Positions 1-9,914 are shown, numbered from the stretch's first letter. The stretch: DNA of 64,000 nucleotides from Acidobacteriota bacterium (GCA_020199775.1 JAIVJZ010000041.1:310001-374000); one strand, 5' to 3'. The notes: generated by a model from the letters alone, not told the origin. Program-made: numbers and translations.

Positions 1-615
1 CGAAGCCCACGACGAACCCAACTCGCGCAGCTTCGTGCGGCTGACTTCCGCCACCCTCACGGACAACTGCACCTGCGCCATGTTCTTGACCGGCGACGCC
101 AGCATGTTCACCGTCTGGAACCCGGCGGCCTTGACCACCGCCTCGACCTGCGCCGAGGTCTGCGGCTGCGCGACGCTGCCCGAAATAACGACCGACCCGT
201 TGGCCTGACTGAGGCTGATGTTGTCCTTCGGAAAGAGAGCGCGAATCTGCGAATCGATCAGCGAGAGGTTGGCGCGCACGAACACGTCGAAGACGACGAA
301 CTTGCCCGATTCCTTCTCCCACGCGATGAAGTTGACTTGGCCGAACGCCTTGCCGTTGACGAGCACCTGATCGGGCGCGACCAGCACGGCCTCGGCCACT
401 TCCGGGTTCGACACGGAGAAGCGTCCGATCTTGCGGTCGAAGTTGATCACGCGCGACTGGCCGACCAGCACGTTGATCGCCACGGGGTCTTTCTGCGGGT
501 TGGCGAACGACCCGCTCACGCTGATTTCCTGCGCCCGCGCCGCGCTCGTGACGCCGGACATGAGCGAAGCGCACAGCATCGCGATGAAAAAGGGGATAAG
601 ACGACGGGTCTGCAT
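1..615 (-). CDS. cpaC: Tad/Flp pilus secretin CpaC/RcpA, N-terminal part (runs off left edge)
   Basis: Outer-membrane secretin of the Tad (Flp) pilus, here only its first 205 codons. It starts MQTRRLIPFF with a signal peptide ending near ARAQE. A pilus-assembly N-terminal domain follows (VGQSRVINFDRKIGRFSVSNPEVAEA, split here: VGQSRVINFD then IGRFSVSNPEVAEA), then a BON-like segment (LFPKDNISLSQANGSVVISG) and the start of the secretin region (VQLSVRVAEVSRTKLRELG). The secretin pore domain lies outside the window. The ATG at 613-615 is preceded by a GGAGTCC Shine-Dalgarno-like stretch. It is the last gene seen of the minus-strand cpaA-cpaB-cpaC run and is separated from cpaB by a heptad repeat element. 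Family assignment is firm; the exact subfamily name is by context. Confidence 0.85.
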   Translation of the reverse strand, partial: MQTRRLIPFFIAMLCASLMSGVTSAARAQEISVSGSFANPQKDPVAINVLVGQSRVINFDRKIGRFSVSNPEVAEAVLVAPDQVLVNGKAFGQVNFIAWEKESGKFVVFDVFVRANLSLIDSQIRALFPKDNISLSQANGSVVISGSVAQPQTSAQVEAVVKAAGFQTVNMLASPVKNMAQVQLSVRVAEVSRTKLRELGSSWAS

Positions 616-642
616 GATTGGACTCCTTTGGAAAACGGAAAG

Positions 643-738
643 GGTTTCAGGTTTCAAGTTTCAGGTTTCAAGTTGTCAGTTTCAGGCTCCGGGCTCTCGT
701 CTCACAGACTTGAAACCTGAAACCTGAAACTTGAAACT
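643..738. repeat. Heptad hairpin repeat 1 (TTTCAGG type)
   Basis: Four to six 7-bp units TTTCAGG/TTTCAAG, a spacer of about 30 bp, then the inverse units CCTGAAA/CTTGAAA. The arms can form a long imperfect stem. It fills most of the cpaB-cpaC junction and ends 9 bp from the cpaB stop codon. Confidence 0.9.
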
Positions 739-746
739 AATGTCTC

Positions 747-1718
747 TTAGGGAAAATCTACGTTTCGTTTCTTCGCGCCTTCGATCACTTCGACCGAGGA
801 GCGCGGGGGAGCAGGAGCAGCAGCAGCGGGGGCGGCCGGAGGATTGGCCGCCTGCGGCGCGGGGGCGCCGCTGCTGCTGCTGCTGCTGCTCCTGCCGTAG
901 TCGGCGGCGCGCGGGTAGCGGCGAAAGACGGGCGCGCTCTGCGGCTGCGTCTGCGGCGGCTGCTCGCTCTTGAGCGAACCGGCGTCGGGCACAGGCTTGG
1001 CGCGTTCGCCACCCAGGAGGATGCGCTTGTCAACGCCGAGCGTCTGCTCGTCGCCTTGATCCACGGAATTGCGCATGACGAGTTGGAGCTTGCCTTCGGA
1101 CGACGCGAGCGCGAGCTTCTCGGCCTGTTCAGGCAACACTTGCAGCGTCACGGCCTTGACGCTCTCCGGCTCGCGGTCGTTCTTCGGGCGGTCGATGTTC
1201 TGCCCGTTGGCGAGCACCTTGATGTTCTGCAAGACGATCTTCGAGATCGGGTTCTGCTGCCCGTTCTGCTCGGCCGGCTCGATGACGACCACCACATCGA
1301 CGAGCGCGCCCGGCATGACGAAGCCGGAGATGCCCACCACGTCGTCAACCTTCACGGTCATCGCGCGGTAGCCTTCGGGGATGACGGCGGAGAGGCCGCC
1401 CGCCGAGCCTTCGGGCGCGAGCTTGAAGTCGGTGACGGGTTCGCGCGCCGCGATCTGGACGACGGCCACGCGGCCGATGAGTTTATCGGCCGACTGGAAC
1501 GTCCCGTCGGGCACGGCGTTGCTCGGAAACTGCACGCTCTGGAGTTGCTCCGCGATGATCTTCTCGCCCGGCTGAATGTTCACCTTGGCGACGACGACCG
1601 AGTTGAGATTCTTCGCGTAGGCCTGCGTGCCCGACAGGTAACGGCTGACCGAGAAAGCCGCGACCAGCCCGAACACCACCGCGCCGCACATCACAAAGAC
1701 AAGACGTTTATTACGCAT
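747..1718 (-). CDS. cpaB: Flp pilus assembly protein CpaB
   Basis: CpaB/RcpC is the inner-membrane or periplasmic assembly factor of Tad pili and works with the secretin. The 323-aa product has an N-terminal membrane anchor (residues about 6-28), then a SAF-domain region (VVVAKVNIQPGEKI, VAARE-like IAAREPVTDFKL) and the typical RcpC/CpaB core (YRAMTVKVDDVVGISGFVMPG, split: GYRAMTVKVDDVVGI and SGFVMPGALVDVVV). The C-terminal 80 residues are low complexity, with a poly-Ser run encoded by a short AGC repeat (about 880-900) and Pro/Ala stretches. That tail is probably disordered and may vary in length between strains. It lies between cpaA and cpaC on the same strand. Confidence 0.92.
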   Translation of the reverse strand: MRNKRLVFVMCGAVVFGLVAAFSVSRYLSGTQAYAKNLNSVVVAKVNIQPGEKIIAEQLQSVQFPSNAVPDGTFQSADKLIGRVAVVQIAAREPVTDFKLAPEGSAGGLSAVIPEGYRAMTVKVDDVVGISGFVMPGALVDVVVVIEPAEQNGQQNPISKIVLQNIKVLANGQNIDRPKNDREPESVKAVTLQVLPEQAEKLALASSEGKLQLVMRNSVDQGDEQTLGVDKRILLGGERAKPVPDAGSLKSEQPPQTQPQSAPVFRRYPRAADYGRSSSSSSSGAPAPQAANPPAAPAAAAPAPPRSSVEVIEGAKKRNVDFP

Positions 1719-1805
1719 GGTTCATTCTCCGTTCGAGATCAAATTCCCGCGCGCGTGGTCTGAAGACCCACAGGACGACTGCGCGGCGTTTCCTAGTTTC
1801 AGTTA

Positions 1806-2333
1806 TCAAGCGCGAAAGAGCGCGAGCGAGATCAGGCTGCCGACCGTGATGGCGACGCCGTAAGGAATCGTGTAGCGGCGTTCCGCCGGGACTGAGAAGC
1901 GCGGCATCTCCCAGCCGGGCAAAAACCCGACGAAAATTTGCACGACGCGCCATAAGGTTTCTTTAACCGTCCCGGCGCGAATCATCGTCACGACCGCGAG
2001 TGCGCCGCCCACGAGCACCACGACGAGAAACGTCGGCACGACGAGCGACGCGCCGAGCACCGAGCCGATGCCCGCGAACAGCTTCACGTCGCCCGCGCCC
2101 ATCGCGCCGAAGATGTGCAACATGAACATCAAACCGAACGCGAGCGCGCAGCCGCCGAGACTGGCGAGCGCGCCCTGCGCCCCGTTGATGATGGTGTTGA
2201 CGGAAAGACCGGCGACGAGAGTGGCGAGCACGAAGGCGTTCGGGATGCGACGATAGCGCGCGTCGTAATAGCTGATGACGACCGCGAGCGGGGCGAGAAG
2301 TGCGCTGCTGACGATGGTTAAAGTGCCTGACAT
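1806..2333 (-). CDS. cpaA: Prepilin peptidase CpaA (A24 family)
   Basis: Membrane aspartyl protease that processes Flp prepilins. The 175-aa product is hydrophobic throughout. It has the two catalytic Asp sites of the A24 family: YYDARYRRIPN (Asp24) and GAGDVKLFAG (Asp82). It lacks the N-terminal methylase domain of PilD, as CpaA/TadV proteins do. It lies between cpaB and the two pilin genes, its expected substrates. A Rho-independent terminator at 2487-2550 separates it from the pilins, so pilins and assembly genes can be expressed at different levels. Confidence 0.93.
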   Translation of the reverse strand: MSGTLTIVSSALLAPLAVVISYYDARYRRIPNAFVLATLVAGLSVNTIINGAQGALASLGGCALAFGLMFMLHIFGAMGAGDVKLFAGIGSVLGASLVVPTFLVVVLVGGALAVVTMIRAGTVKETLWRVVQIFVGFLPGWEMPRFSVPAERRYTIPYGVAITVGSLISLALFRA

Positions 2334-2420
2334 GCTGTTTATAAAAATTACTTGAAGGTAAGTTTGCCGCCGCCCGTCGCGGTAGCTGTCAGGCTACCTC
2401 GTTCACACCACGCGGCCGGG

Positions 2421-2458
2421 ATTTCAAATCTGAGATTGCAAATTTAAGAATTCAAATG
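2421..2458. repeat. Possible degenerate heptad element
   Basis: AT-rich stretch with a loose 7-bp period (ATTTCAA, ATCTGAG, ATTGCAA, ATTTAAG, AATTCAA). It resembles one arm of the heptad hairpins elsewhere in the window but has no clear second arm. Confidence 0.4.
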
Positions 2459-2486
2459 TGTGAGTCTGGTCGCTCATTGACTGAGG

Positions 2487-2550
2487 TTAAAAAATCGGCT
2501 GGCGCGCTCCGGCTGTTTCGTTGCGGGAAGCGAGGCGGGGCGCGCCAGCC
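2487..2550 (-). terminator. Rho-independent terminator after the Flp pilins
   Basis: An 11-bp perfect stem (GGCTGGCGCGC at 2497-2507 with its complement at 2540-2550) is followed on the minus strand by GATTTTTTAAC. It lies directly downstream of the pilin gene at 2588-2749 and upstream of cpaA. Confidence 0.8.
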
Positions 2551-2587
2551 TTGTTGGAAGCCCCTGTCCGGGGATTGGTTTGAAGGC

Positions 2588-2749
2588 TTAGGGCTTGCCG
2601 ATCTTCGTCGCCAGAGAGTCGATCTTGCCACCGATGTTCGTGCCGAGGGTGCCGAAGGCGGTGATGACGGCCAGCGCGACCAGCGCGGCGGCCACGGCGT
2701 ATTCCGAAAGTTCGAGGCCAGTTTCGTCGCGGAGGAATTTCTTAATCAT
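2588..2749 (-). CDS. flp: Flp/Tad major pilin, copy 1
   Basis: A 53-aa Flp-family prepilin: MIKKFLRDETGLELSEYAVA, followed by a hydrophobic helix and a short polar tail ending KIGKP. The Flp motif is visible: a short basic leader, a processing site before the hydrophobic segment, and Glu-Tyr (EYAVAAALVALAVI), the conserved Glu-Tyr pair of Flp pilins. After cleavage by CpaA (gene downstream) it would polymerise into the Tad pilus fibre. It differs from its upstream paralogue at only a few positions near the C terminus. It is too short for many gene callers. Upstream lies an AGGAGCAAAAGACA ribosome-binding stretch. Confidence 0.92.
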   Translation of the reverse strand: MIKKFLRDETGLELSEYAVAAALVALAVITAFGTLGTNIGGKIDSLATKIGKP

Positions 2750-2816
2750 TGTCTTTTGCTCCTATGTCTGGAAGTTGAAGTTGAAGTGGATTTGAAGTGG
2801 AATTTGAGGCCGGTTA

Positions 2817-2975
2817 TTACGGGGCGATCTTCTGCGCGAGAGAGTCGATCTTGCCACTGATGTTCGTGCCGAGGGTGCCGAAGGCGGTGATGACGGCCAG
2901 CGCAACCAGCGCGGCGGCCACGGCGTATTCAGAAAGCTCCAGACCGGTTTCGTCGCGGAGGAATTTCTTGATCAT
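2817..2975 (-). CDS. flp: Flp/Tad major pilin, copy 2
   Basis: A 52-aa tandem paralogue of the pilin at 2588-2749. The first 40 residues are identical except that Gly at position 40 is Ser, and the tail is SLAQKIAP. It has the same leader, Glu-Tyr motif and hydrophobic helix. AAGGAGCAAACAC precedes the ATG. It is the promoter-proximal copy of the pair. The near identity at DNA level points to a recent tandem duplication or gene conversion. Which copy is the dominant fibre subunit cannot be told from sequence. Confidence 0.92.
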   Translation of the reverse strand: MIKKFLRDETGLELSEYAVAAALVALAVITAFGTLGTNISGKIDSLAQKIAP

Positions 2976-3059
2976 GTGTTTGCTCCTTGCAATGCGGTAA
3001 GTTTCGGGTTTGTTGTTTCAGCCGCCGCGCGCATAAACGCCGTGCGGCCGACGAGACCA

Positions 3060-3272
3060 TCAGAGAACAGGATGCTTCGAGAGACCGTGCCACGAACGGG
3101 CGAGCACGCCGGCAATCGCCAGGGCGACGACGAGCCAGTTGCCGTCCGCGCCCGCCGAAGCGGCGACCGCCAGAGCGCGCTCGCCCGCCAGCAGCGCGAA
3201 GGCTGCGAACGGCAGGACGAGTAATCCGGCGGCGACTGTCAAGAGCGTTTTGTTGAGCACGGTTTTCATCAT
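3060..3272 (-). CDS. Small two-helix membrane protein
   Basis: A 70-aa product starting MMKTVLNKTLLTVAAGLLVL. It has one hydrophobic segment at about residues 8-27, a second at about 43-57 (NWLVVALAIAGVLARSW) and a short basic tail. The start is chosen because GAAGG lies 7 bp upstream. An in-frame upstream extension is open but has no ribosome-binding site. It sits just upstream of the Flp pilins on the same strand and could be an accessory pilus protein, but no family is recognised. Confidence 0.5.
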   Translation of the reverse strand: MMKTVLNKTLLTVAAGLLVLPFAAFALLAGERALAVAASAGADGNWLVVALAIAGVLARSWHGLSKHPVL

Positions 3273-3752
3273 CGAGTTTCCCTTCGTCCACCTCACGATT
3301 CGAGTTGCCACACCTTTCATCGTTGCCTGCGGACGACAGACCCTATTTCAAGGCGCGTGCCACGCGACCCGAAACGCGCGAATGCAGGCAAACACACCGT
3401 TTCCGCTCCACGCGCCGCCCCGCCCTGTAAACGCCGGGCGACAAATTCACGCGCCGCCGATGCTTCACCGCGCCCCTCGTTCTTTGTTGAAACTGAGCAA
3501 CGAGAAGCACTTAACCTGTTGTCGCTTCCGGTTGACGGCGTGACGCGCGAATTTCAACCTGCGGCGACGAATATTGTTCAAAGTGCCGGAGAGGATTGAT
3601 GCGAGCGTGTGACGCGGGTTGAGTCGCGTTAAAAAATTAAGGGACGCGGCACGTGCCGCGTCCCTCTCGAATTGATCTCGTTGATGTAACTACGCCCGTG
3701 CTGTTACCGCCCGCTTCAAGCCCACACGATAACGGAAATCAGCCCGGCAATT
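3273..3752. other. Gene-free stretch upstream of the pilin group
   Basis: No convincing coding sequence on either strand. It holds the terminator of the M50-like gene (3631-3664) and probably the minus-strand promoter of the pilin group, which could not be pinned to clear -35/-10 boxes. Confidence 0.5.
3631..3664 (-). terminator. Rho-independent terminator of the M50-like gene
   Basis: A perfect 24-bp palindrome (3641-3664, left half GGGACGCGGCAC) is followed on the minus strand by TTAATTTTTT. It lies about 90 bp past the stop of the gene at 3753-4247. Confidence 0.85.
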
Positions 3753-4247
3753 TTACAACCCCTTCATCACCAACGCGGCCAACAACACGAGACTCACGCC
3801 GCCGCCCGCGATGGTGAACGTCCATTCGACGAGCGCGCTCCGGCGTTGCATCAACGCGCGCACCAACACCATGCCGCACTTCCAACCGTCCTGTTGATAA
3901 AACGGCAGCAAGTTCGTCGCCGCCAGCAGGTAGTTCATCGCGCCGAAGATCGTCCCGCTCGCGAGCGACGCGGCGCACAGGTTCACGATGACGCCCGCCA
4001 GAAGCACCAGCACTTGCTGGCTGAGCGGCCTTAGCTGCAAGCCCGCCATGTCGAGACGCACGTACGCGCCGAGGGGCAGCGCGTGCAGTTTGTATTCAAC
4101 CCCGCCGCACTTAAAGCCATATACTTTGCGCCCCCAGCCGAGTCCCAGCTCCGTCGCGCCGACGCCGCACGCGCGCGCCGCCAGCAGATGACCCAACTCG
4201 TGTATCAACATCGCGACGGCGAAACAGAGAACGTAGGTGAGGAACAT
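3753..4247 (-). CDS. Minimal M50 (site-2 protease-like) membrane metalloprotease
   Basis: A 164-aa integral membrane protein. Residues 16-20 form HELGH, the zinc and catalytic site of M50/S2P proteases, inside the first hydrophobic helix. The second motif, usually NxxPxxxLDG, appears as NLLPFYQQDGWK near residue 112, keeping Asn, Pro and Asp-Gly. There is no PDZ domain, so this is a compact form compared with RseP (about 450 aa). The substrate is unknown. The neighbouring downstream genes belong to the pilus locus, but no functional link is shown. An enzyme of intramembrane or membrane-near proteolysis is likely. Confidence 0.8.
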   Translation of the reverse strand: MFLTYVLCFAVAMLIHELGHLLAARACGVGATELGLGWGRKVYGFKCGGVEYKLHALPLGAYVRLDMAGLQLRPLSQQVLVLLAGVIVNLCAASLASGTIFGAMNYLLAATNLLPFYQQDGWKCGMVLVRALMQRRSALVEWTFTIAGGGVSLVLLAALVMKGL

Positions 4248-4289
4248 ATGGGTTTGACGTTTGTCCGTGGTCAGTGTGCAGCAGTGGGT

Positions 4290-4396
4290 AGTCAGTTGTC
4301 AGTTGTCAGTTGCTCGTCATGGGGCGTCCGGCGTCGTCTACGAGCATCAAGCCACGCCGTCACAAACAACTGACAACCGGCTATCGGCAACTGGCT
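4290..4396. repeat. Heptad hairpin repeat 2 (GTCAGTT type)
   Basis: Three GTCAGTT units at 4291-4311, then after about 50 bp the inverse arm AACTGAC with variants AACCGGC, TATCGGC and AACTGGC. It lies between the sigma-54 regulator (stop at 4403, 7 bp away) and the M50-like gene. Confidence 0.8.
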
Positions 4397-4402
4397 GCCC
4401 TT

Positions 4403-5971
<1,569 letters not shown>

Positions 5972-6230
5972 GAAACCCCTGTACTGAATTATGACAAGCA
6001 CCGGCCTTGAGCGGGCGCAATCCGGCGCGCTCAAAACGAAGTTTGCTGGAGTCAGGGCAAGTCTTGCTGACGAGAAGTACGGGGAGTGGCTCGTCCTGCC
6101 GAAGTACACATGAGGTGGCTTCGACTCAAACTAAAATTAGTCTAGTCGCCCGACGCGGCGAGTGTCAATAAAATTAAGAATCGCGCCCCGCCGCAGAGAG
6201 AAAATGAGCGGCGCGGTTAGCACGAACGGC

Positions 6231-6280
6231 GAAAGAGAGCGTCGCCGGGTTATGCCCGCAGCCCGGCGACGCTCTCTTTC
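6231..6280 (-). terminator. Strong hairpin downstream of the BON-LysM gene
   Basis: A 19-bp perfect stem (6231-6249 with 6262-6280) has a 12-nt loop. No T-run follows on the minus strand, so a terminator or 3'-end stabiliser is likely but not certain. Confidence 0.6.
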
Positions 6281-6311
6281 ATGTCTTGACTTCAGACGGT
6301 GAAAATTCAGT

Positions 6312-6800
6312 TTAAGACTTGTTGGGAATGTTCAACTCCTGACCGACCTGAATCTTGTCAGGGTCTTTCAGTTTGTCGCGATTCGCGTAGAAGATTTGCA
6401 TGTACTCGTTGGCGTCGCCGTAGAATTGTTTGCTGATCTTCGAGAGCGTGTCGCCGGATTTGACGGTGTAAGTCTGCGCGTTCTGGCTGCCGCCACCCGC
6501 CGTCGCGGCCTGCGCGCGGCTCGAATCCACGTTGATGTCTGCCGTGATATCGTCCAAGTTCGGGTTGACGAGCTTGATCTGATCCCAGAACTTACCCTTG
6601 GCTTCGTCCGAAGGTGCGATTCCCTTGATGAAAAGTTTGTCGTCCTGTATGTGCAGGTTGTGAAATTGAATGTGTTGTTGGTCAGCCATATTCAGCACTG
6701 ACTGGTATTTTTGCTTGAGCGTATCGAACCGTTGCTGCGCGTTCGGTTGTTGCTGCGACTCATCGGCACCGTTGCCAAACATTTTATCCCAAAGTCCCAT
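6312..6800 (-). CDS. BON-LysM protein, Kbp/YgaU-like
   Basis: A 162-aa soluble protein with a BON domain (about residues 25-92) and a C-terminal LysM domain (about 107-160: YTVKSGDTLSKISKQFYGDA to VGQELNIP). This order matches Kbp (YgaU), a cytoplasmic K+-binding protein of E. coli. There is no signal peptide, which also fits Kbp rather than an envelope LysM protein. AGGAGG precedes the ATG. It is a single gene with its own hairpin downstream. A potassium-sensing or stress role is inferred from the family only. Confidence 0.82.
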   Translation of the reverse strand: MGLWDKMFGNGADESQQQPNAQQRFDTLKQKYQSVLNMADQQHIQFHNLHIQDDKLFIKGIAPSDEAKGKFWDQIKLVNPNLDDITADINVDSSRAQAATAGGGSQNAQTYTVKSGDTLSKISKQFYGDANEYMQIFYANRDKLKDPDKIQVGQELNIPNKS

Positions 6801-7082
6801 GAAGAGTTCCTCCTAACATTGGTAAAGCGATTTTTTTCCAAACACCACGAGGCATCGTCCGGCTATGAGTGCAACGTTCATACCACGCGACCAGGTTCTT
6901 TCCCTTGTCTCCCACGCACCTACTTATTACTGGTTGAATTAAGCATGAAACGCTCTGGCGTGCGCTTTGCTAACTGGTCAGGCGCGACTGATTTCCTAGG
7001 TTGAAATCGTACAGTTGCTAATTTCGTGGCTGCTTTCGAGCAGTTTTCAGTATTTCAACAGGATTACTCGGGAGGATGCGAG

Positions 7083-7349
7083 ATGGATATTATTGGAGCG
7101 ATTATCGTCGGCCTGATAGCCGGGGCGTTGGCAAAGGCAATTATGCCGGGTAAAGACCCCGGCGGGTTGATTGTCACAATCCTGCTCGGAATTGTCGGCG
7201 GTCTCATCGGGACTTTCATCGCACGCAGCTTGTTCGGCGCGGGCGACGAGCAGGGTCTCATCATGCGTATCGTGTTCGCCATCATCGGCGCGCTCATTCT
7301 ACTGTTAGGCTATAGACTTATCACTGGCCGAAACCGCACAACCGTGTAA
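7083..7349 (+). CDS. GlsB/YeaQ/YmgE family membrane protein
   Basis: An 88-aa protein with three hydrophobic segments and the family pattern GLIAGALAKAIMPGKDPGG, ILLGIVGGLIGTFIARSLFG and a third helix. Family members are small inner-membrane stress proteins (also called transglycosylase-associated) with no proven activity. The ATG at 7083 has GGGAGGATGCGAG upstream; an in-frame start at 7026 lacks a binding site. A Rho-independent terminator follows at once, so it is monocistronic. Confidence 0.88.
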   Translation: MDIIGAIIVGLIAGALAKAIMPGKDPGGLIVTILLGIVGGLIGTFIARSLFGAGDEQGLIMRIVFAIIGALILLLGYRLITGRNRTTV

Positions 7350-7382
7350 CGAACGGTCGAGCTTAACTCTTTTAATCTCAAT

Positions 7383-7438
7383 AAATAGAGGCGGCTCTGA
7401 CGCGTCTTGCGCCGGAGCCGCCTCTATTTTTACCTTTT
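7383..7438 (+). terminator. Rho-independent terminator of the GlsB-like gene
   Basis: A 15-bp stem (AAATAGAGGCGGCTC with its complement at 7415-7429) has a GC-rich loop and is followed by TTTTTACCTTTTTT. Confidence 0.9.
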
Positions 7439-7924
7439 TTGGTCGGGATTTTTATGTAAACACCTGCAAAGATAGCAATTACAAATTTAATCCCTTAAAC
7501 AAGCTATTTGTCACGAAGTCTTCTGCACACTCCACCTTTCAGAACATACTTTGCCGGTCTGTTTCGCTGCGAATAATGTTTTCCACACCTGTGCTCCCTC
7601 CCGCGATTCTCTATCTAACTGCAAGATAAAGCGAATTTTGAGCCTTGCCCACGCAGCGGATTTCCGTTCGCCGCCTGTTCGCCATTTTAAGCGCTTAAGA
7701 GCCGTTACCTCAAGTAAACGTTGAACTTAGCCGCATAAATCGTTGTAAAGAAATAGCTTTACAGCGTATAGGTCGCGTGCTAAATTCCCGCCACTTTACG
7801 CTAAACAATTGAGCGATAAAGGATTGAACATGATCAAAGTACATCCCATTGTAGTGTCCCGAACCTAGCGGCACACTATCTTGAGCTTTTGACATAAATC
7901 GGACACAAAGAAGCCCCGATAGAG
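7439..7924. other. AT-richer gene-free stretch before the phosphohexomutase
   Basis: No coding sequence is supported. Base composition is clearly more AT-rich than the neighbours. The promoter of the gene at 7925 should lie here, but no unambiguous -35/-10 pair was found. Confidence 0.4.
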
Positions 7925-9331
7925 ATGCCCATCAAGTTTGGAACATCAGGCTGGCGCGCCATCATCGCAGACGAATTCACGTTCGCCAATGTGCGGATCG
8001 TAACTCGCTCCATTTGCAGCTATTTACGCACCAACGGGGTTGGCGATGGCGCATCTCTCGTGGTTAGCTATGACACGCGTTTTCTGGGAGAAAAATTTGC
8101 CGCGGAGTGTGTGAAAGAGGTGGCCGACAATGGACTGAGCGCAATATTTTGCGACCAACCGACGCCGACGCCGACCATCTCCCACACGATTCGAGAGCGG
8201 GGCGCGGCCGGGGGGATCAACTTCACGGCCTCACATAACCCGCCTGAATACAACGGGATGAAGTTCTCCACCGCTGACGGCGCACCCGCACTGCCCGATG
8301 CCACAAAACAAGTCGAAGCGTTAATCGCGGGCGGACAGCCGGAGGGCGAAAGCGCGTCGGACGATAAACATGCCGAGCAGATTGAAGTTTACGACCCGCG
8401 TCCGGCTTATTTCGCAGACCTCGAAAAGAAAATCCGTTTTGACCTAATTGCCGGAGCGGGCAGCAGTTACGCCTACGATCCGCTGTGGGGCACGGGGCGC
8501 GGCTATCTCGACACGGCCTTGCGCAGCCACGGCCTCGAAGTGGAAACGATTCACGATTGGCGCGATGTGATGTTTGGGGGGCGTTCGCCCGAGCCGGACG
8601 ACCATCATCTCGACGAGTTGCGCGAGGCGATGAAACGCCGAGGCTGCGTGCTCGGGCTCGCCACGGACGGAGACGGAGACCGTTTCGGCGTCCTTGATGC
8701 GGACGGGACTTTCATTACCCCCAACCGGCTGATCCCGCTGCTGTTCGATTACCTCGCCGAATCGCGCGGGTGGACGGGCGGCGTGGCGCGCTCGGTCGCC
8801 ACCTCGCATCTGGTGGATCGCGTCGCCGAATCGCGCGGGTTGCCGGTGTACGAGACGCCGGTCGGCTTCAAGTTCATCGGCGAGTTGATTAACGAGGATA
8901 AGATCATCCTCGGCGGCGAAGAGTCGGCCGGGCTCTCGATTCGCGGTCACTACCCGGAGAAGGACGGCATTCTGGCCTGCCTGCTGGCGGCCGAAGCGGT
9001 GGCGGCGCGCGGGGCGAGTTTGTCGGAGCAGTTGAACGAATTGTACGCGCGCGTCGGGCGACTGGAAGCGGGGCGCATCGGTGTGCGCCTGACGCCGGAG
9101 ATTCTGGCGACGCTGCCGGAGAAATTGGAACGTGACCCGGAAGCGATTAGCGGGCGGCGCGTCGCACGCACCAATCGCGCCGACGGGGTGAAGTTTATTT
9201 TTGAGGATGGGTCGTGGCTGCTCCTGCGTCCTTCGGGGACGGAGCCGCTGGTACGCATCTACGCTGAATCTGAATCGGAACAAGAGTTGGAGGTGTTACT
9301 TGAACAAGGCCGCAAATACTTACTGGACTGA
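7925..9331 (+). CDS. Phosphoglucomutase/phosphomannomutase family enzyme
   Basis: An alpha-D-phosphohexomutase of 468 aa that moves a phosphate between C1 and C6 of a hexose phosphate (glucose, mannose or glucosamine). All four family motifs are present: the catalytic serine loop TASHNPPEYNGMK (Ser103), the Mg2+ loop DGDGDRFG (about 244-251), the sugar-binding loop GGEESAGL and the phosphate loop RPSGTEPLVRIYAE. The sugar specificity cannot be set from these motifs. The protein starts MPIKFGTSGWR, the usual family N terminus. It overlaps the next gene, which suggests translational coupling to a division-protein homologue. Confidence 0.92.
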   Translation: MPIKFGTSGWRAIIADEFTFANVRIVTRSICSYLRTNGVGDGASLVVSYDTRFLGEKFAAECVKEVADNGLSAIFCDQPTPTPTISHTIRERGAAGGINFTASHNPPEYNGMKFSTADGAPALPDATKQVEALIAGGQPEGESASDDKHAEQIEVYDPRPAYFADLEKKIRFDLIAGAGSSYAYDPLWGTGRGYLDTALRSHGLEVETIHDWRDVMFGGRSPEPDDHHLDELREAMKRRGCVLGLATDGDGDRFGVLDADGTFITPNRLIPLLFDYLAESRGWTGGVARSVATSHLVDRVAESRGLPVYETPVGFKFIGELINEDKIILGGEESAGLSIRGHYPEKDGILACLLAAEAVAARGASLSEQLNELYARVGRLEAGRIGVRLTPEILATLPEKLERDPEAISGRRVARTNRADGVKFIFEDGSWLLLRPSGTEPLVRIYAESESEQELEVLLEQGRKYLLD

Positions 9332-9716
9332 CTCGCGTCTCTCCGCGCAACGCCCCGCCGCCCGCCCTCTCACGCTGGCCGCCCCGGCACGCGAACTTTC
9401 ACGCGAACTCGTCGGCACGCGCGCGGAGGTGCGTCGCCGCGGTGGACTCATTCCCTCATGGGCTGTGTTCACCATGATCATGCTCGCCACCTTCGCGCTC
9501 TGCGTCACCGTTACGATGCGCACGCACGCCGAGATGCGCGGCGCGGAGCAGAAGTTTTCGCAGATGCAAACGGAGGTGCAAACGCTCAGCAACACGAACG
9601 CCTCGCTCAGGCGCGAGGCCGAGCGTTTGCAGAATGACCCGCGCGCCATCGAGGCCGCCGCGCGCGCGCGTCTCAATATGGTGCGCGCCAACGAGTTTGT
9701 CGTGCCGGTTGATTAA
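9300..9716 (+). CDS. FtsL/FtsB-like septum protein with TTG start
   Basis: A 138-aa bitopic protein: a basic N-terminal tail, one transmembrane helix (about residues 55-77: WAVFTMIMLATFALCVTVT) and a coiled coil (KFSQMQTEVQTLSNTNASLRRE) ending in the septum-initiator pattern DPRAIEAAARARLNMVRANE. This is typical of FtsL/FtsB (DivIC) division proteins. The start is a TTG at 9300 with GGAGG 6 bp upstream, inside the end of the mutase gene (32-bp overlap). The next ATG would delete the membrane helix. The intact helix and coil make the TTG start convincing. Confidence 0.8.
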   Translation: MNKAANTYWTDSRLSAQRPAARPLTLAAPARELSRELVGTRAEVRRRGGLIPSWAVFTMIMLATFALCVTVTMRTHAEMRGAEQKFSQMQTEVQTLSNTNASLRREAERLQNDPRAIEAAARARLNMVRANEFVVPVD

Positions 9717-9837
9717 CAGACAAGGCGGATGCTCTTTATCGCAGTGGACAGTGTCGCACTTATACCAAGTTCTGCCGGTCGCCCGCCGCTCGCTGCCCGC
9801 TTAGTTTCTGCTTAACGTTAGTTCCTTCCTGACCCCG

Positions 9838-9868
9838 CGCGGCTGCTCGATTTAATCGGGCAGTCGCG
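9838..9868 (+). terminator. Strong stem-loop after the ftsL-like gene
   Basis: A 14-bp stem with two G-T wobbles (CGCGGCTGCTCGAT with ATCGGGCAGTCGCG) closes a TTA loop. Only a weak T-rich tail follows, so this is a probable but not certain terminator. Confidence 0.55.
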
Positions 9869-9914
9869 CTACTTCATCTTGTAATTCTCCTTCGTTTTCT
9901 CGCCGGAACATGCG

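Noticed and set aside
875-905. The trinucleotide run in cpaB as a regulatory repeat
   Set aside because: It simply encodes a serine run in a disordered tail; no evidence of a regulatory role.
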